Shown here piece after piece: positions 1 to 9,799 of a DNA stretch of 64,000 nt. The first letter of the stretch is position 1, and each line of letters begins with the position of its first letter. Under the pieces are notes generated by a model. The model did no database searches and had not been told where the DNA came from. It saw nothing but the letters and a program-made list of their open reading frames with translations. The DNA lies in contig NZ_CP134772.1 in NCBI RefSeq assembly GCF_031882575.1, positions 1,321,001-1,385,000 on the forward strand, in the 5' to 3' direction. This stretch comes from Pseudomonas sp. VD-NE ins. Its GTDB lineage: Bacteria > Pseudomonadota > Gammaproteobacteria > Pseudomonadales > Pseudomonadaceae. A program made the position numbers and the translations under genes.

Positions 1-2488
1 GCGCCAGCAGTCCCGGGCGATCAGGAGCGGTCAATTCCAGCACCGTTACCGGACGCTGCGCGTCGTTGTGAATCGTCACCTGCGGCGCAAAGGCGAAATG
101 CTTGAGCTGGCGCGGCACGCGGCGCTGGATGATCGTCGGGTAGTCGTCCGGGTTGCGCAGGGCTTCGGTCAGGCCTTCGCGGATCTGCTTGACCCGCGCC
201 GGGTTGTCGCCGATGGACTCGCCTTCGTTGTCGAGCACGATGTAGGTGTCGAGGGTGAACTGGCTGCTTGAGGTGATAACCCGGGCGTCATGAATGTTCA
301 GGTTGAGCTGGTCCATCGCCGCCACGGTCACCGCGAAGAAATCATGCTGGTCCGGTGCATAAATGAAGATCTGCGTGCCACCCTCGAACTCGCGCTGGGT
401 GGTTTCCTTGATCAGCACCAACGGCCCGCCATCGACCGGTTGCTGCAGGATCGCATCGCTGTGCCAGGCCACGTCGCCGGCGGTGTGGCGCAGGAAATAG
501 TCATCGCCCAATTGCGCCCATAGCTGCTCGACATCGTCCGGGTCGGTGCCACCGCGCACCAGAATATCCAGCGCGGCGCTTTGGGTCTGGCGGATCTGCT
601 CTTCGCGATCCACGGGGTTTTCCAAGCCCCGGCGCAAGGCGCGTTTGGTCTCGGTGTAGAGCTGGCGCAACAGGCTGGCGCGCCATGAATTCCACAGCGT
701 CGGGTTGGTCGCGTTGATATCGGCCACGGTCAGTACATAGAGGTAGTCGAGACGGGTTTCATCGCCGACAGCCAGGGCGAAATCGTGAATCACTTGCGGG
801 TCGGACAAGTCCTTGCGCTGCGCGGTGGTCGACATCACCAGATGGTTCTGCACCAGCCAGACGATCAGGCGACTGTCCCACACCGGCAACTGATGGCGCT
901 GGCAGAACGCCTCGGCATCGACCGCGCCGATCTCCGAGTGATCGCCATGCCGGCCTTTGCCGATGTCGTGGTACAGGCCGGCCATGTAGATCAGTTCAGG
1001 TTTGGGCAGCTTGGCCATGAGCTTGGCGGCCAGCGGGAATTTCTCCGAGACCTGGGTGTACTGCAATTTGCGCAGGTGCTTGATCAGGTTCAGCGTGTGC
1101 GCATCGACCGTATAAATGTGGAACAGGTCGTGCTGCATCTGTCCGACGATAAAACCGAACTCCGGCAAATAGCGCCCGAGAATGCCGTAACGGTTCATCC
1201 GGCGCAGGTTGCGGTGGATGCCGATCTTGCACTTGAACAGCTCGATGAACAGGCTGGTGTTACGAATATCGTTGCGGAAGTTGTCGTCGATCAGGTGACG
1301 GTGCTCGCGCAGCAGACGAATGGTGTCAGCGCGCACGCCTTTGATTTCCGGCTGCTGAGCCATCAGCACGAAGATTTCGAGCATGGCGAATGGCGTGCGG
1401 CGGAACACATTGTCGTTGCGTGCTTCGATATAGCCGTCGTGAAGCTGGAAGCGCGAGTTGATCGGCTGCGGCGGCGCTTCGTCTTCCGGCGCGAGGATGA
1501 CTTCCTCGAAGTGCTGGATGATCAAGTCGCTGAGTTGGGCAATGCTCATCACCACGCGGAAATACTGCTGCATGAAGTTTTCGACGGCCTGTTTGGCGTC
1601 GTCACCTTCAAATCCGAGCAGCCCGGCGATTGTGCGCTGATGATCGAACAGCAAGCGGTCTTCGGAGCGACCGGCGAGCATGTGCAGGGCGTAGCGCACT
1701 TTCCAGAGGAATTCCTGGGATGAGGCGAGCAACGCGTTTTCACTCTCGACCAGGAAACCCTCGCCAGCGAGGGCGCGCAGGTTAAGAGTGCCGTACTGAC
1801 GTCGGGCCACCCACAGAATTGTCTGGATATCGCGCAGGCCGCCGGGCGAGCCTTTGACGTTGGGTTCCAGGTTGTATTCGGTGTCGTTGTATTTGTGGTG
1901 GCGTGCCTTTTGTTCGGCGCGCTTGGCCAGGAAGAACTCCTTGGCCGGCCACATGTGTGCGGTGCTGGTCACGTCGAGCATGCGCTGGCGCAGGCGCTCG
2001 GGACCGCAAATGGTGCGGCTTTCCATCAGATTGGTGACGACCGTCAGGTCGGCGCGGGCTTCTTCGGCACATTCATCGACCGAGCGTACACTCTGACCGA
2101 CTTCCAGGCCGATGTCCCACAGCAGCGTCAGAAAACGCTCGATGGAATCGCGGAAAACTTCGTGGTCGGCGCTGTCCAGCAGGATCAGCAAATCAATGTC
2201 GGAATACGGATGCAGCTCACCGCGACCGTAGCCGCCGACGGCGACCAGCGCGATGTCGGCGTCTTCGCTCCAGTTGAACTGCTCCCAGGCCTTTTGCAGG
2301 ATGTTGTCGACGAACCAGGCACGGTCTTCGATCAGGCGGCGAATGTCGCGACCCTGGCGAAAACGCGTGTCGAGCACCTCGCGAGCCTGGCGGATCGCCT
2401 TCTTGAACGCCGCGATAGGACTCGCTTTCAGGGCCAGTTCAGCCTGGAACTGGCCGCGGTCGAAGAGTTCGGGATCCACCTGCGGCAT
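1..2488 (-). CDS. glnD: [Protein-PII] uridylyltransferase / uridylyl-removing enzyme, 3' end cut by window
   Basis: GlnD senses glutamine and uridylylates or deuridylylates PII proteins, setting glutamine synthetase activity and NtrBC signalling. The frame starts at the ATG at 2488 ([10 protein letters not shown]) and stays open to position 2, giving about 829 of the roughly 900 residues usual for the family. Visible are the nucleotidyltransferase motif [19 protein letters not shown] (residues 85-103), the HD hydrolase motif [12 protein letters not shown] (near 505-515), the first ACT domain (about 705-790) and the first strand of the second ACT domain ([15 protein letters not shown]) at the window edge. 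Both ends read in one frame, so there is no net frameshift. It lies 41 bp downstream of map on the same strand. Confidence 0.96.
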   Translation of the reverse strand, partial: MPQVDPELFDRGQFQAELALKASPIAAFKKAIRQAREVLDTRFRQGRDIRRLIEDRAWFVDNILQKAWEQFNWSEDADIALVAVGGYGRGELHPYSDIDLLILLDSADHEVFRDSIERFLTLLWDIGLEVGQSVRSVDECAEEARADLTVVTNLMESRTICGPERLRQRMLDVTSTAHMWPAKEFFLAKRAEQKARHHKYNDTEYNLEPNVKGSPGGLRDIQTILWVARRQYGTLNLRALAGEGFLVESENALLASSQEFLWKVRYALHMLAGRSEDRLLFDHQRTIAGLLGFEGDDAKQAVENFMQQYFRVVMSIAQLSDLIIQHFEEVILAPEDEAPPQPINSRFQLHDGYIEARNDNVFRRTPFAMLEIFVLMAQQPEIKGVRADTIRLLREHRHLIDDNFRNDIRNTSLFIELFKCKIGIHRNLRRMNRYGILGRYLPEFGFIVGQMQHDLFHIYTVDAHTLNLIKHLRKLQYTQVSEKFPLAAKLMAKLPKPELIYMAGLYHDIGKGRHGDHSEIGAVDAEAFCQRHQLPVWDSRLIVWLVQNHLVMSTTAQRKDLSDPQVIHDFALAVGDETRLDYLYVLTVADINATNPTLWNSWRASLLRQLYTETKRALRRGLENPVDREEQIRQTQSAALDILVRGGTDPDDVEQLWAQLGDDYFLRHTAGDVAWHSDAILQQPVDGGPLVLIKETTQREFEGGTQIFIYAPDQHDFFAVTVAAMDQLNLNIHDARVITSSSQFTLDTYIVLDNEGESIGDNPARVKQIREGLTEALRNPDDYPTIIQRRVPRQLKHFAFAPQVTIHNDAQRPVTVLELTAPDRPGLLA

Positions 2489-2529
2489 CGTTTGGCTTTC
2501 CTTCTATAAGGCTGGGAGCGTTGTCTGGA

Positions 2530-3312
2530 TCAGGCCGAGATGCGCGGGATGGTGTCGTCAGCGCGCAGGGTGAAGATCTCGTAGCCGGTGTCGGTCACCA
2601 GCAGGGTGTGTTCCCACTGCGCCGACAGCTTGCGGTCCTTGGTGATCGCGGTCCAGCCGTCACCCAGTACTTTGGTGTCGGCCTTGCCCTGGTTGATCAT
2701 CGGTTCGATGGTGAAGGTCATGCCGGCCTTCAGTTCCATGCCGGTACCGGCGCGGCCGTAGTGGAGGATCTGCGGCTCTTCGTGGAAGACCTTGCCGATG
2801 CCGTGACCGCAGAACTCGCGAACCACCGAGAAACCGTTCTTTTCCGCGTGCTTCTGGATCACTTCGCCGATGTCGCCGAGGCGGCAGCCGGGTTTGACGA
2901 TCTCGATCGCCTTGTACATGCATTCCTGGGTGATCTGCGACAGGCGCTCGGCCCAGACCGGCACTTCGCCGACATGGAACATGCGGCTGGTGTCGCCGTG
3001 GTAGCCGTCTTTGATCACGGTGACGTCGATGTTCAGGGTGTCGCCGTTTTTCAGCGGCTTGTCATTCGGAATGCCATGGCACACCACGTGGTTGATCGAG
3101 GTGCAGATCGACTTCGGGTAGCCCTTGTAGTTGAGCGGGGCAGGGATGGCTTGCTGCACATTGACGATGTAGTCGTGGCAGATCTGGTTCAGCTCATCGG
3201 TGGTGACGCCCGGTTTGACATGTTCGGCAATCATTTCCAGCACATCGGCGGCCAGTTTGCCGGCGACACGCATGCCAGCGATGTCCTCGGGAGTTTTGAG
3301 GTTGACGGTCAT
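2530..3312 (-). CDS. map: Type I methionine aminopeptidase
   Basis: Removes the initiator methionine from nascent proteins in the cytoplasm. The protein is 260 residues from MTVNLKTPED. The five metal ligands of the family are present: D96, D107, H170, E203 and E234, with the substrate-site H79 in NHVVCHG. An in-frame ATG exists 40 codons upstream, but the residues between do not resemble the family, so 3312 is preferred. It is divergent from rpsB, as in other pseudomonads, and precedes glnD. Confidence 0.97.
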   Translation of the reverse strand: MTVNLKTPEDIAGMRVAGKLAADVLEMIAEHVKPGVTTDELNQICHDYIVNVQQAIPAPLNYKGYPKSICTSINHVVCHGIPNDKPLKNGDTLNIDVTVIKDGYHGDTSRMFHVGEVPVWAERLSQITQECMYKAIEIVKPGCRLGDIGEVIQKHAEKNGFSVVREFCGHGIGKVFHEEPQILHYGRAGTGMELKAGMTFTIEPMINQGKADTKVLGDGWTAITKDRKLSAQWEHTLLVTDTGYEIFTLRADDTIPRISA

Positions 3313-3684
3313 ACAGGCTCTCTCTGCGCTCGGCGGCGCTTGCTGATACGAATAGGGTGGCGAGTGTCGATTGGCGACCCTGAAAAACGCGATTCTAACA
3401 GACGCACGGCGCAATTCAGCGCCCGCGTGCAACGCTTCTCTCTATACAATGGTGCGTTCGGGGCCGATTCCAAGGGGGCTGCGCCCATGTCCTTGGTGCG
3501 AATACAGATTCCGGGTTCCGTTTCTGCGCACCCTGTGGTATAAAATGCGCCGCTTTCCGGGGATACCCCGAAAAGCTCAAATCCACACACGTGTCGACAC
3601 GATGACCTGGGTGCTTTTGGCTTTATGCCACTGGTTGGTCATTGGGATACGTGGAGGCCAAACCCGACTTATTAAGGAACTATC
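3313..3684 (+). promoter_or_regulatory. map/rpsB divergent intergenic region with rpsB promoter and leader
   Basis: These 372 bp hold no convincing gene. A strong -10-like TATAAAAT lies at 3539-3546, with a weak -35 candidate (TTCCGT, 3516-3521) 17 bp upstream. Transcription from there would give an rpsB leader of about 130 nt. In gammaproteobacteria, S2 is known to repress rpsB-tsf through the leader, so this stretch is the expected operator. The secondary structure was not computed. The ribosome-binding site AAGGAA (about 3674-3679) precedes the rpsB ATG. Confidence 0.55.
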
Positions 3685-4421
3685 ATGTCCCAAGTCAATA
3701 TGCGCGATATGCTGAAGGCCGGTGTGCACTTCGGTCACCAAACCCGTTACTGGAATCCGAAAATGGGTAAGTACATTTTCGGCGCGCGTAACAAGATTCA
3801 CATCATCAACCTTGAAAAAACCCTGCCAATGTTCAACGAAGCTCTGACTTTCGTAGAGCGTCTGGCCCAGGGCAAAAACAAGATTCTGTTCGTCGGCACC
3901 AAGCGTTCCGCTGGCAAGATCGTTGCTGAAGAAGCAGCACGTTGCGGTTCGCCGTACGTCGATCACCGCTGGTTGGGCGGCATGCTGACCAACTTCAAAA
4001 CCATTCGTGCTTCCATCAAGCGTCTGCGTGACCTTGAAGTTCAAGCCGAAGACGGTACTTTCGCCAAGCTGACCAAGAAAGAAGCGCTGATGCGCTCCCG
4101 TGATCTTGAGAAGCTGGATCGTTCGCTGGGCGGCATCAAGGACATGGGCGGTCTGCCAGACGCACTGTTCGTGATCGACGTTGACCACGAGCGCATCGCG
4201 ATCACCGAAGCCAACAAGCTGGGCATCCCGGTAATCGGCGTTGTCGACACAACAGCAGCCCGGAAGGCGTTGACTACATCATCCCAGGCAACGATGACGC
4301 AATCCGCGCTATCCAGCTGTACATGGGTTCGATGGCTGACGCAGTGATCCGTGGTCGCAACAATGTTGCTGGCGGCACTGTAGAATTCGCAGCTGAAGAA
4401 ACTCAGGCTGCAGCTGAGTAA
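3685..4421 (+). CDS. rpsB: 30S ribosomal protein S2, interrupted by an apparent 1-nt deletion
   Basis: S2 is an essential small-subunit protein. The first 190 or so codons ([20 protein letters not shown]...) match the family perfectly. At 4246-4252 the text reads gacacaaca, where gacaccaaca would give [17 protein letters not shown]. One C appears to be missing at about 4250/4251. The zero frame drifts into unrelated sequence and stops at 4347. The other frame resumes the conserved S2 end ([18 protein letters not shown] ... [11 protein letters not shown]) and stops at 4419-4421. Restoring one base gives 245 residues, the usual Pseudomonas length. Because the gene is essential, a sequencing or assembly error is the simplest explanation. 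It is cotranscribed with tsf through a terminator-like hairpin. Confidence 0.93.
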
Positions 4422-4449
4422 TTAACGCCCTGGCGTTGACTCAGTAAGC

Positions 4450-4474
4450 AAAAAGGGGGCTTGGCCCCCTTTTT
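4450..4474 (+). terminator. Intrinsic terminator/attenuator between rpsB and tsf
   Basis: AAAAAGGGGGC-ttg-GCCCCCTTTTT is a near-perfect GC stem with a T run. It lies 29 bp past the rpsB stop and 138 bp before tsf. A partial terminator here is typical of rpsB-tsf operons and would lower tsf relative to rpsB. Confidence 0.85.
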
Positions 4475-4611
4475 GCCACCTCGAAAACCATTTGTCGGCG
4501 CCCACGGCACTGTTTGTAATGTGCGGCAGCTAACAAGGGTGGTTCGGGAAGAATTGAACGCCCGTTCGATCGGGTGGAATGGTTGAAAACCTATCCAAGA
4601 GGAATTTGAAA

Positions 4612-5475
4612 ATGGCAGCAATTACTGCAGCGTTGGTTAAAGAACTGCGCGAGCGTACCGGCGAAGGCATGATGGACTGCAAGAAAGCCCTGGAAAAGGC
4701 TGACGGCGACATCGAAAAAGCCATTGATGACATGCGTGCTTCGGGCGCGATCAAGGCTGCGAAGAAGGCTGGCAACGTTGCCGCTGAAGGCGCAATCGCA
4801 ATCAAGGACGACGGTAAGGCTGCCGTTATCCTGGAAGTGAACTCGCAGACCGACTTCCTGGCTCTGCAAGACGACTTCAAAAACTTCGTTGCTGCCAGCG
4901 TTGAAAAAGCTTTCGCTGACAAGCTGACCGACGCTGCTCCACTGATCGCTTCGCAAGAAGCCGCTCGTGAAGCACTGGTTGCCAAAGTAGGCGAGAACGT
5001 CAACATCCGTCGTCTGACCCGTATCGAAGGTGACGTTGTAGGTTCGTACCTGCACGGCAACAAGATCGGTGTGGTTGTGGCTCTGAAAGGCGGTGACGTC
5101 GAGCTGGCCAAAGACATCGCAATGCACGTAGCGGCAAGCAATCCTGAATTCCTGCTGCCATCGGAAGTTTCGGCTGAAGCTATCGAGCGCGAAAAAGCTG
5201 TGTTCCTGCAGCTGAACGAAGAAAAAATCAAAGGCAAGCCAGAAAACATTGTTGAAAATATGGTCAAAGGCCGTATCAGCAAGTTCCTGGCTGAAGCGAG
5301 CCTGGTTGAGCAGGCGTTCGTCAAGAACCCTGAAATCAAGGTTGGCGAACTGGCCAAGAAAGCCGGTGCTGAAATCGTTTCCTTCACTTACTACAAAGTA
5401 GGCGAAGGCATCGAGAAGCCGGTCGACAACTTCGCTGAAGAAGTTGCTGCCCAGCTGGCTGCCGCCAAGCAATAA
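4612..5475 (+). CDS. tsf: Elongation factor Ts
   Basis: Nucleotide exchange factor for EF-Tu. The 287-residue product begins MAAITAALVKELRERTGEG, with the N-terminal UBA-like motif RTGEGMMDCKKALEKADGD and the NSQTDFLA core motif. The start at 4612 is supported by AGAGGAA about 10 bp upstream; an in-frame ATG at 4579 would add 11 unconserved residues. It is the second gene of the rpsB-tsf operon and is followed by a strong terminator. Confidence 0.97.
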   Translation: MAAITAALVKELRERTGEGMMDCKKALEKADGDIEKAIDDMRASGAIKAAKKAGNVAAEGAIAIKDDGKAAVILEVNSQTDFLALQDDFKNFVAASVEKAFADKLTDAAPLIASQEAAREALVAKVGENVNIRRLTRIEGDVVGSYLHGNKIGVVVALKGGDVELAKDIAMHVAASNPEFLLPSEVSAEAIEREKAVFLQLNEEKIKGKPENIVENMVKGRISKFLAEASLVEQAFVKNPEIKVGELAKKAGAEIVSFTYYKVGEGIEKPVDNFAEEVAAQLAAAKQ

Positions 5476-5497
5476 GACGGTTTTTTAACTGTCGCCG

Positions 5498-5533
5498 AAA
5501 GAGGCTGCCCGCTAACGCGCGCAGCCTCTTTTC
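5498..5533 (+). terminator. Intrinsic terminator after tsf
   Basis: AAAGAGGCTGC ... GCAGCCTCTTTTC is a 9-10 bp GC-rich stem with an 11-nt loop and a short T run, 22 bp after the tsf stop. Confidence 0.88.
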
Positions 5534-5596
5534 AGATGGGGTTGCCAATTTTTAATTGGTTTCCACTTGGAACTGACTTACAAAGCCATGTTCCGA

Positions 5597-5615
5597 TGGC
5601 GCTGAAGCAGCGCCA
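5597..5615 (+). promoter_or_regulatory. Hairpin in the pyrH leader
   Basis: TGGCGCTGaagCAGCGCCA is a perfect 8-bp stem with a 3-nt loop, 70 bp upstream of pyrH and without a T run. It may be a leader structure or mark the pyrH promoter region. No function can be assigned from sequence. Confidence 0.35.
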
Positions 5616-5684
5616 AGCTAGAGTGAACGCCAGCTGTAAACAGCTCGCAAAGAATTTTTAAATACGCCGCAGGAGAGATTCGCA

Positions 5685-6428
5685 ATGGCTCAGCAGGGCA
5701 GTGGTTATCAGGCTCGCTATAAACGCATTCTACTCAAGCTTAGCGGCGAGGCCCTGATGGGCTCGGAAGAGTTCGGGATCGATCCAAAAGTGCTGGATCG
5801 GATGGCGCTGGAAGTCGGCCAACTGGTTGGCATCGGCGTACAGGTCGGTCTGGTGATCGGCGGTGGCAACCTGTTCCGTGGCGAAGCCCTGAGCAAAGCC
5901 GGTATGGATCGGGTCACAGGCGACCACATGGGCATGCTGGCCACTGTGATGAACGCCCTGGCCATGCGCGATGCGCTGGAACGTGCCAATATCTCGGCCA
6001 TCGTGATGTCGGCCATTTCCATGGTTGGCGTGACCGATCACTATGATCGCCGCAAAGCCATGCGTCACCTGAACTCCAAAGACGTCGTGATCTTCGCAGC
6101 CGGTACCGGTAATCCGTTCTTCACCACGGATTCCGCCGCCTGCCTGCGCGCAATCGAAATCGATGCCGACGTCGTACTGAAAGCGACCAAGGTTGATGGC
6201 GTCTATACCGCAGACCCGTTCAAAGACCCGCATGCCGAGAAGTTCGATCATCTGACTTATGATGAAGTGCTGGATCGCAAGCTGGGCGTGATGGATCTGA
6301 CCGCTATTTGCCTGTGCCGCGACCACAAGATGCCGCTGCGCGTATTCAACATGAACAAGCCCGGTGCCCTGCTGAACATCGTCCATGGCGGCGCTGAAGG
6401 CACCCTGATCGAGGAAGGTCAACAATGA
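5685..6428 (+). CDS. pyrH: UMP kinase
   Basis: Phosphorylates UMP to UDP with ATP in pyrimidine synthesis. The 247-residue protein belongs to the amino-acid kinase fold, with KLSGEALMG (residues 18-26), the glycine-rich GGGNLFRG (59-66) and [20 protein letters not shown] precedes the ATG. The stop overlaps the frr start (ATGA), which indicates translational coupling. Confidence 0.97.
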   Translation: MAQQGSGYQARYKRILLKLSGEALMGSEEFGIDPKVLDRMALEVGQLVGIGVQVGLVIGGGNLFRGEALSKAGMDRVTGDHMGMLATVMNALAMRDALERANISAIVMSAISMVGVTDHYDRRKAMRHLNSKDVVIFAAGTGNPFFTTDSAACLRAIEIDADVVLKATKVDGVYTADPFKDPHAEKFDHLTYDEVLDRKLGVMDLTAICLCRDHKMPLRVFNMNKPGALLNIVHGGAEGTLIEEGQQ

Positions 6429-6982
6429 TCAACGAAATCAAAAAAGACGCTCAAGAGCGCATGCAGAAATCCCTGGACTCTCTGACCCATGCTTTCGGTC
6501 AGATTCGTACCGGCAAGGCTCACCCAAGCATTCTGGGTAGCGTGATGGTGCCGTACTACGGCGCAGACACCTCCATCACTCAGGTAGCCAACATCACCGT
6601 AAAGGACTCGCGCACCCTGCAAGTCGTTGCGTTCGAGCGCAACATGCTCGCCGCAGTCGACAAGGCAATCCAGAGCGCTGGCCTGAACCTCAATCCGACC
6701 AACCTGGGCGAATTGCTGTTGATCTCCATGCCTGCCCTGACTGAAGAAACCCGCAAGGGCTTCACCAAGCAGGCGCGCAGTGCCGCCGAAGACGCTCGTG
6801 TTGCCGTGCGCAACATTCGCCGTGACGCCTTGGGCGAGCTGAAGAAGCTGGTCAAGGACAAAGAAATCAGCGAAGACGAAGAGCGTCGCGCTGCTGCCGA
6901 TATTCAAAAGATCACCGACAAGGCTGAAGCTGATATCGACGCGGCTACCAAGCAAAAAGAAGCGGATCTGATGGCCGTATAA
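6425..6982 (+). CDS. frr: Ribosome recycling factor
   Basis: Splits post-termination ribosomes with EF-G. The 185 residues are the family's standard length. Conserved segments include [10 protein letters not shown] near residue 36, the PLN-like [13 protein letters not shown] segment (about 90-102) and the long C-terminal helices rich in charged residues. It overlaps pyrH by 4 bp and is followed 14 bp later by uppS. Confidence 0.97.
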   Translation: MINEIKKDAQERMQKSLDSLTHAFGQIRTGKAHPSILGSVMVPYYGADTSITQVANITVKDSRTLQVVAFERNMLAAVDKAIQSAGLNLNPTNLGELLLISMPALTEETRKGFTKQARSAAEDARVAVRNIRRDALGELKKLVKDKEISEDEERRAAADIQKITDKAEADIDAATKQKEADLMAV

Positions 6983-6996
6983 GGGTCGAGTTTTTA

Positions 6997-7752
6997 ATGG
7001 ACAAGACCAAGCAGACTGCGCCGTCCGCGGTGCCGCGCCATGTCGCGATCATCATGGATGGTAACAATCGCTGGGCGAAAAAACGCTTTATGCCGGGTGT
7101 CGCCGGGCATAAAGCGGGCGTGGATGCTGTGCGGGCCGTGATCGAGGTGTGTGCTGAGGCGAAGGTTGAAGTACTGACCCTGTTCGCCTTTTCCAGTGAA
7201 AACTGGCAGCGCCCGGCCGATGAAGTCAGTGCCTTGATGGATCTGTTTTTCAAGGCGTTGCGTCGTGAGGCCAAGCGCCTCAACGACAACAACATCAGCC
7301 TGCGCATCATTGGCGATCGTTCGCGCTTTCATCCGGAGCTTCAGGCAGCAATGCGTGAAGCCGAAGCGATGACGGCGGGCTCCAACCGCTTCATTCTGCA
7401 GATCGCCGCCAATTACGGCGGTCAGTGGGATATTGCACAGGCTGCGCAGCGTCTGGCGCGTGAAGTCCAGGCCGGGCATCTGCGTCCGGAAGACATCACC
7501 CCGGATCTGCTGCAAACCTGTCTGGCGACCGGCGATCTGCCATTGCCCGACCTGTGCATCCGTACCGGTGGCGAGCACCGCATCAGCAACTTCCTGCTGT
7601 GGCAACTGGCTTACGCCGAGTTGTACTTCTCCGACCTGTTCTGGCCGGACTTCAAACACGATGCCATGCGCAATGCGCTGGCCGATTTCGCTTCGCGCCA
7701 GCGTCGCTTCGGTAAAACGAGCGAACAGGTCGAAGCTGGAGCCCGGGTTTAA
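6997..7752 (+). CDS. uppS: Undecaprenyl (di-trans,poly-cis) diphosphate synthase
   Basis: Condenses isopentenyl diphosphate units to the C55 lipid carrier used in peptidoglycan and O-antigen synthesis. At 251 residues it has the catalytic-Asp motif IIMDGNNRWAKKR (D21) and RTGGEHRISNFLLWQLAYAE (from residue 188). Its stop overlaps the cdsA start by one base (TAATG), so translation is coupled. Confidence 0.97.
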   Translation: MDKTKQTAPSAVPRHVAIIMDGNNRWAKKRFMPGVAGHKAGVDAVRAVIEVCAEAKVEVLTLFAFSSENWQRPADEVSALMDLFFKALRREAKRLNDNNISLRIIGDRSRFHPELQAAMREAEAMTAGSNRFILQIAANYGGQWDIAQAAQRLAREVQAGHLRPEDITPDLLQTCLATGDLPLPDLCIRTGGEHRISNFLLWQLAYAELYFSDLFWPDFKHDAMRNALADFASRQRRFGKTSEQVEAGARV

Positions 7753-8558
7753 TGCTTAAACAACGAATCATCACTGCACTGATCCTGCTGCCGATTGCCT
7801 TGTGCGGGTTTTTCCTGCTGGAAGGCTCCGGTTTCGCCTTGTTTATCGGTCTGGTCGTGACTTTGGGGGCCTGGGAATGGGCGCGTCTGGCAGGCTTCAC
7901 CGGGCAAGCGTTCCGCGTGGGTTTTGCCGCGGTGGTCGCGTTCATGCTGTTTATCATGTACATCCTGCCCGGGCTTGCCCCATGGGTGCTGGGTGCTTCG
8001 GTGTTGTGGTGGGCAGTGGCAACCTGGCTGGTGCTGACCTATCCGCACTCCAGCATGCATTGGTCCAGCGCCGCGACCAAACTGGTCATCGGCCTGTTGA
8101 TTCTGCTGCCTGCCTGGCAAGGTCTGGTGCAGATCAAGCAGTATCCGTTGGGAAACTGGCTGATCATGGCCGTGATGGTGCTGGTCTGGGGTGCCGATAT
8201 CGGCGCTTACTTTTCCGGTCGCAAGTTCGGCAAGCGCAAACTGGCCCCGCAAGTCAGCCCGGGTAAAAGCTGGGAAGGCGTGTACGGTGGTCTGGCGCTG
8301 AGTCTGCTGATCACCGCGATTGTCGGTCTGGTGCGTGACTGGACTGTCGCCGAGCTGCTTAAAGGTCTGATTGGCGCTGCGCTGATCGTGTTCATTTCCG
8401 TTGTTGGTGACCTGACCGAAAGCATGTTCAAGCGTCAGTCCGGTATCAAGGACAGCAGTAATCTGCTGCCTGGGCATGGTGGTGTACTCGATCGAATCGA
8501 CAGTCTGACAGCGGCAATTCCGGTGTTCGCCGTGCTGCTGTGGATGGCAGCACCGTGA
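7752..8558 (+). CDS. cdsA: Phosphatidate cytidylyltransferase
   Basis: Makes CDP-diacylglycerol from phosphatidate and CTP at the inner membrane, the precursor of all phospholipids. The 268-residue protein is strongly hydrophobic with about seven or eight membrane segments. It ends with the family signature [20 protein letters not shown] followed by GVLDRIDS (residues 225-252). It sits between uppS and dxr in the conserved proteobacterial order. Confidence 0.97.
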   Translation: MLKQRIITALILLPIALCGFFLLEGSGFALFIGLVVTLGAWEWARLAGFTGQAFRVGFAAVVAFMLFIMYILPGLAPWVLGASVLWWAVATWLVLTYPHSSMHWSSAATKLVIGLLILLPAWQGLVQIKQYPLGNWLIMAVMVLVWGADIGAYFSGRKFGKRKLAPQVSPGKSWEGVYGGLALSLLITAIVGLVRDWTVAELLKGLIGAALIVFISVVGDLTESMFKRQSGIKDSSNLLPGHGGVLDRIDSLTAAIPVFAVLLWMAAP

Positions 8559-9745
8559 GTTGCCCACAACAGATTACCGTTCTGGGTGCGACGGGTTCGA
8601 TCGGTCTGAGCACGCTGGATGTCATTGCTCGTCATCCTGAGCGTTATCAGGTTTATGCGCTGAGCGGTTTCACGCGTTTGGCTGAGCTTTTCGCCTTGTG
8701 CGTGCGCCACGTGCCGAAATTTGCGGTGGTGCCAGAAGCCGCCGCTGCGCGCGGCTTGCAGGACGACTTGCGTGCCGCCGGTTTGCCGACCCGCGTACTG
8801 GTGGGGGAGGAGGGGCTGTGTCAGGTCGCTGCTGCTCCGGAAGTCGATGCGGTGATGGCGGCGATCGTCGGTGCGGCAGGTCTGCGCCCGACCCTGGCGG
8901 CCGTCGAGGCCGGCAAGAAGATTCTCCTGGCCAATAAAGAAGCGCTGGTGATGTCCGGCGCCTTGTTCATGCAGGCCGTGCGCAAGAGCGGTTCGGTGTT
9001 ACTGCCGATCGACAGCGAACACAACGCCATTTTCCAGTGCATGCCACAGGATTTCGCTCGTGGATTGAGCGCGGTGGGTGTCCGTCGGATTTTACTCACA
9101 GCCTCTGGCGGCCCGTTCCGACAGACGCCGATGAGTGAGTTGGTGCATGTTTCACCTGATCAGGCGTGTGCGCACCCGAACTGGTCCATGGGGCGCAAGA
9201 TTTCCGTCGATTCGGCCAGCATGATGAACAAGGGTCTTGAGTTGATCGAGGCCTGTTGGTTGTTTGATGCAAAGCCGTCGCAAGTCGAGGTAGTGATTCA
9301 CCCACAGAGCGTGATTCACTCGCTGGTCGATTATGTCGACGGCTCGGTACTGGCGCAGTTGGGCAATCCCGACATGCGTACGCCGATCGCCAATGCCCTG
9401 GCCTGGCCGGAACGCATTGATTCAGGTGTGGCACCGCTGGATCTGTTCGCCATCGCGCGTCTGGACTTCGAGGCGCCGGATGAACAACGCTTCCCTTGCC
9501 TGCGTCTGGCGCGGCAAGCGGCCGAGGCGGGCGACAGTGCTCCGGCGATGCTTAATGCGGCCAACGAAGTGGCGGTGGCAGCGTTTCTCGACGGACGGGT
9601 TCGTTACCTGGAAATCGCGAGTATCATCGAGGAGGTCTTGAGCCTCGAACCGGTCGTTGCGCTGGGAGATCTCGAAGCCGTGTTTACGGCAGACGCCAAG
9701 GCGCGAGTTCTGGCCGAACAGTGGTTGAAGCGTCACGATCGTTAG
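8555..9745 (+). CDS. dxr: 1-deoxy-D-xylulose 5-phosphate reductoisomerase
   Basis: Second step of the MEP isoprenoid pathway, NADPH dependent. I chose the GTG at 8555, which overlaps the cdsA stop (GTGA) and gives 396 residues starting (M)[16 protein letters not shown]. An in-frame ATG at 8540 would add five residues inside cdsA. Visible are the NADPH loop [13 protein letters not shown], the metal-site DSEHNAIFQ and the substrate motif [20 protein letters not shown]. Confidence 0.95.
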   Translation: MSCPQQITVLGATGSIGLSTLDVIARHPERYQVYALSGFTRLAELFALCVRHVPKFAVVPEAAAARGLQDDLRAAGLPTRVLVGEEGLCQVAAAPEVDAVMAAIVGAAGLRPTLAAVEAGKKILLANKEALVMSGALFMQAVRKSGSVLLPIDSEHNAIFQCMPQDFARGLSAVGVRRILLTASGGPFRQTPMSELVHVSPDQACAHPNWSMGRKISVDSASMMNKGLELIEACWLFDAKPSQVEVVIHPQSVIHSLVDYVDGSVLAQLGNPDMRTPIANALAWPERIDSGVAPLDLFAIARLDFEAPDEQRFPCLRLARQAAEAGDSAPAMLNAANEVAVAAFLDGRVRYLEIASIIEEVLSLEPVVALGDLEAVFTADAKARVLAEQWLKRHDR

Positions 9746-9799
9746 AATTTGCAACACAATGGCTACACGCGGCACTGAACAGGTTTGCGGAGAAAGTAG

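Noticed and set aside
4249..4347. Programmed frameshifting as the explanation for rpsB
   Set aside because: There is no homopolymeric slippery run at the site (acacaacagc) and no rpsB frameshifting is known. Deletion or sequence error fits better.
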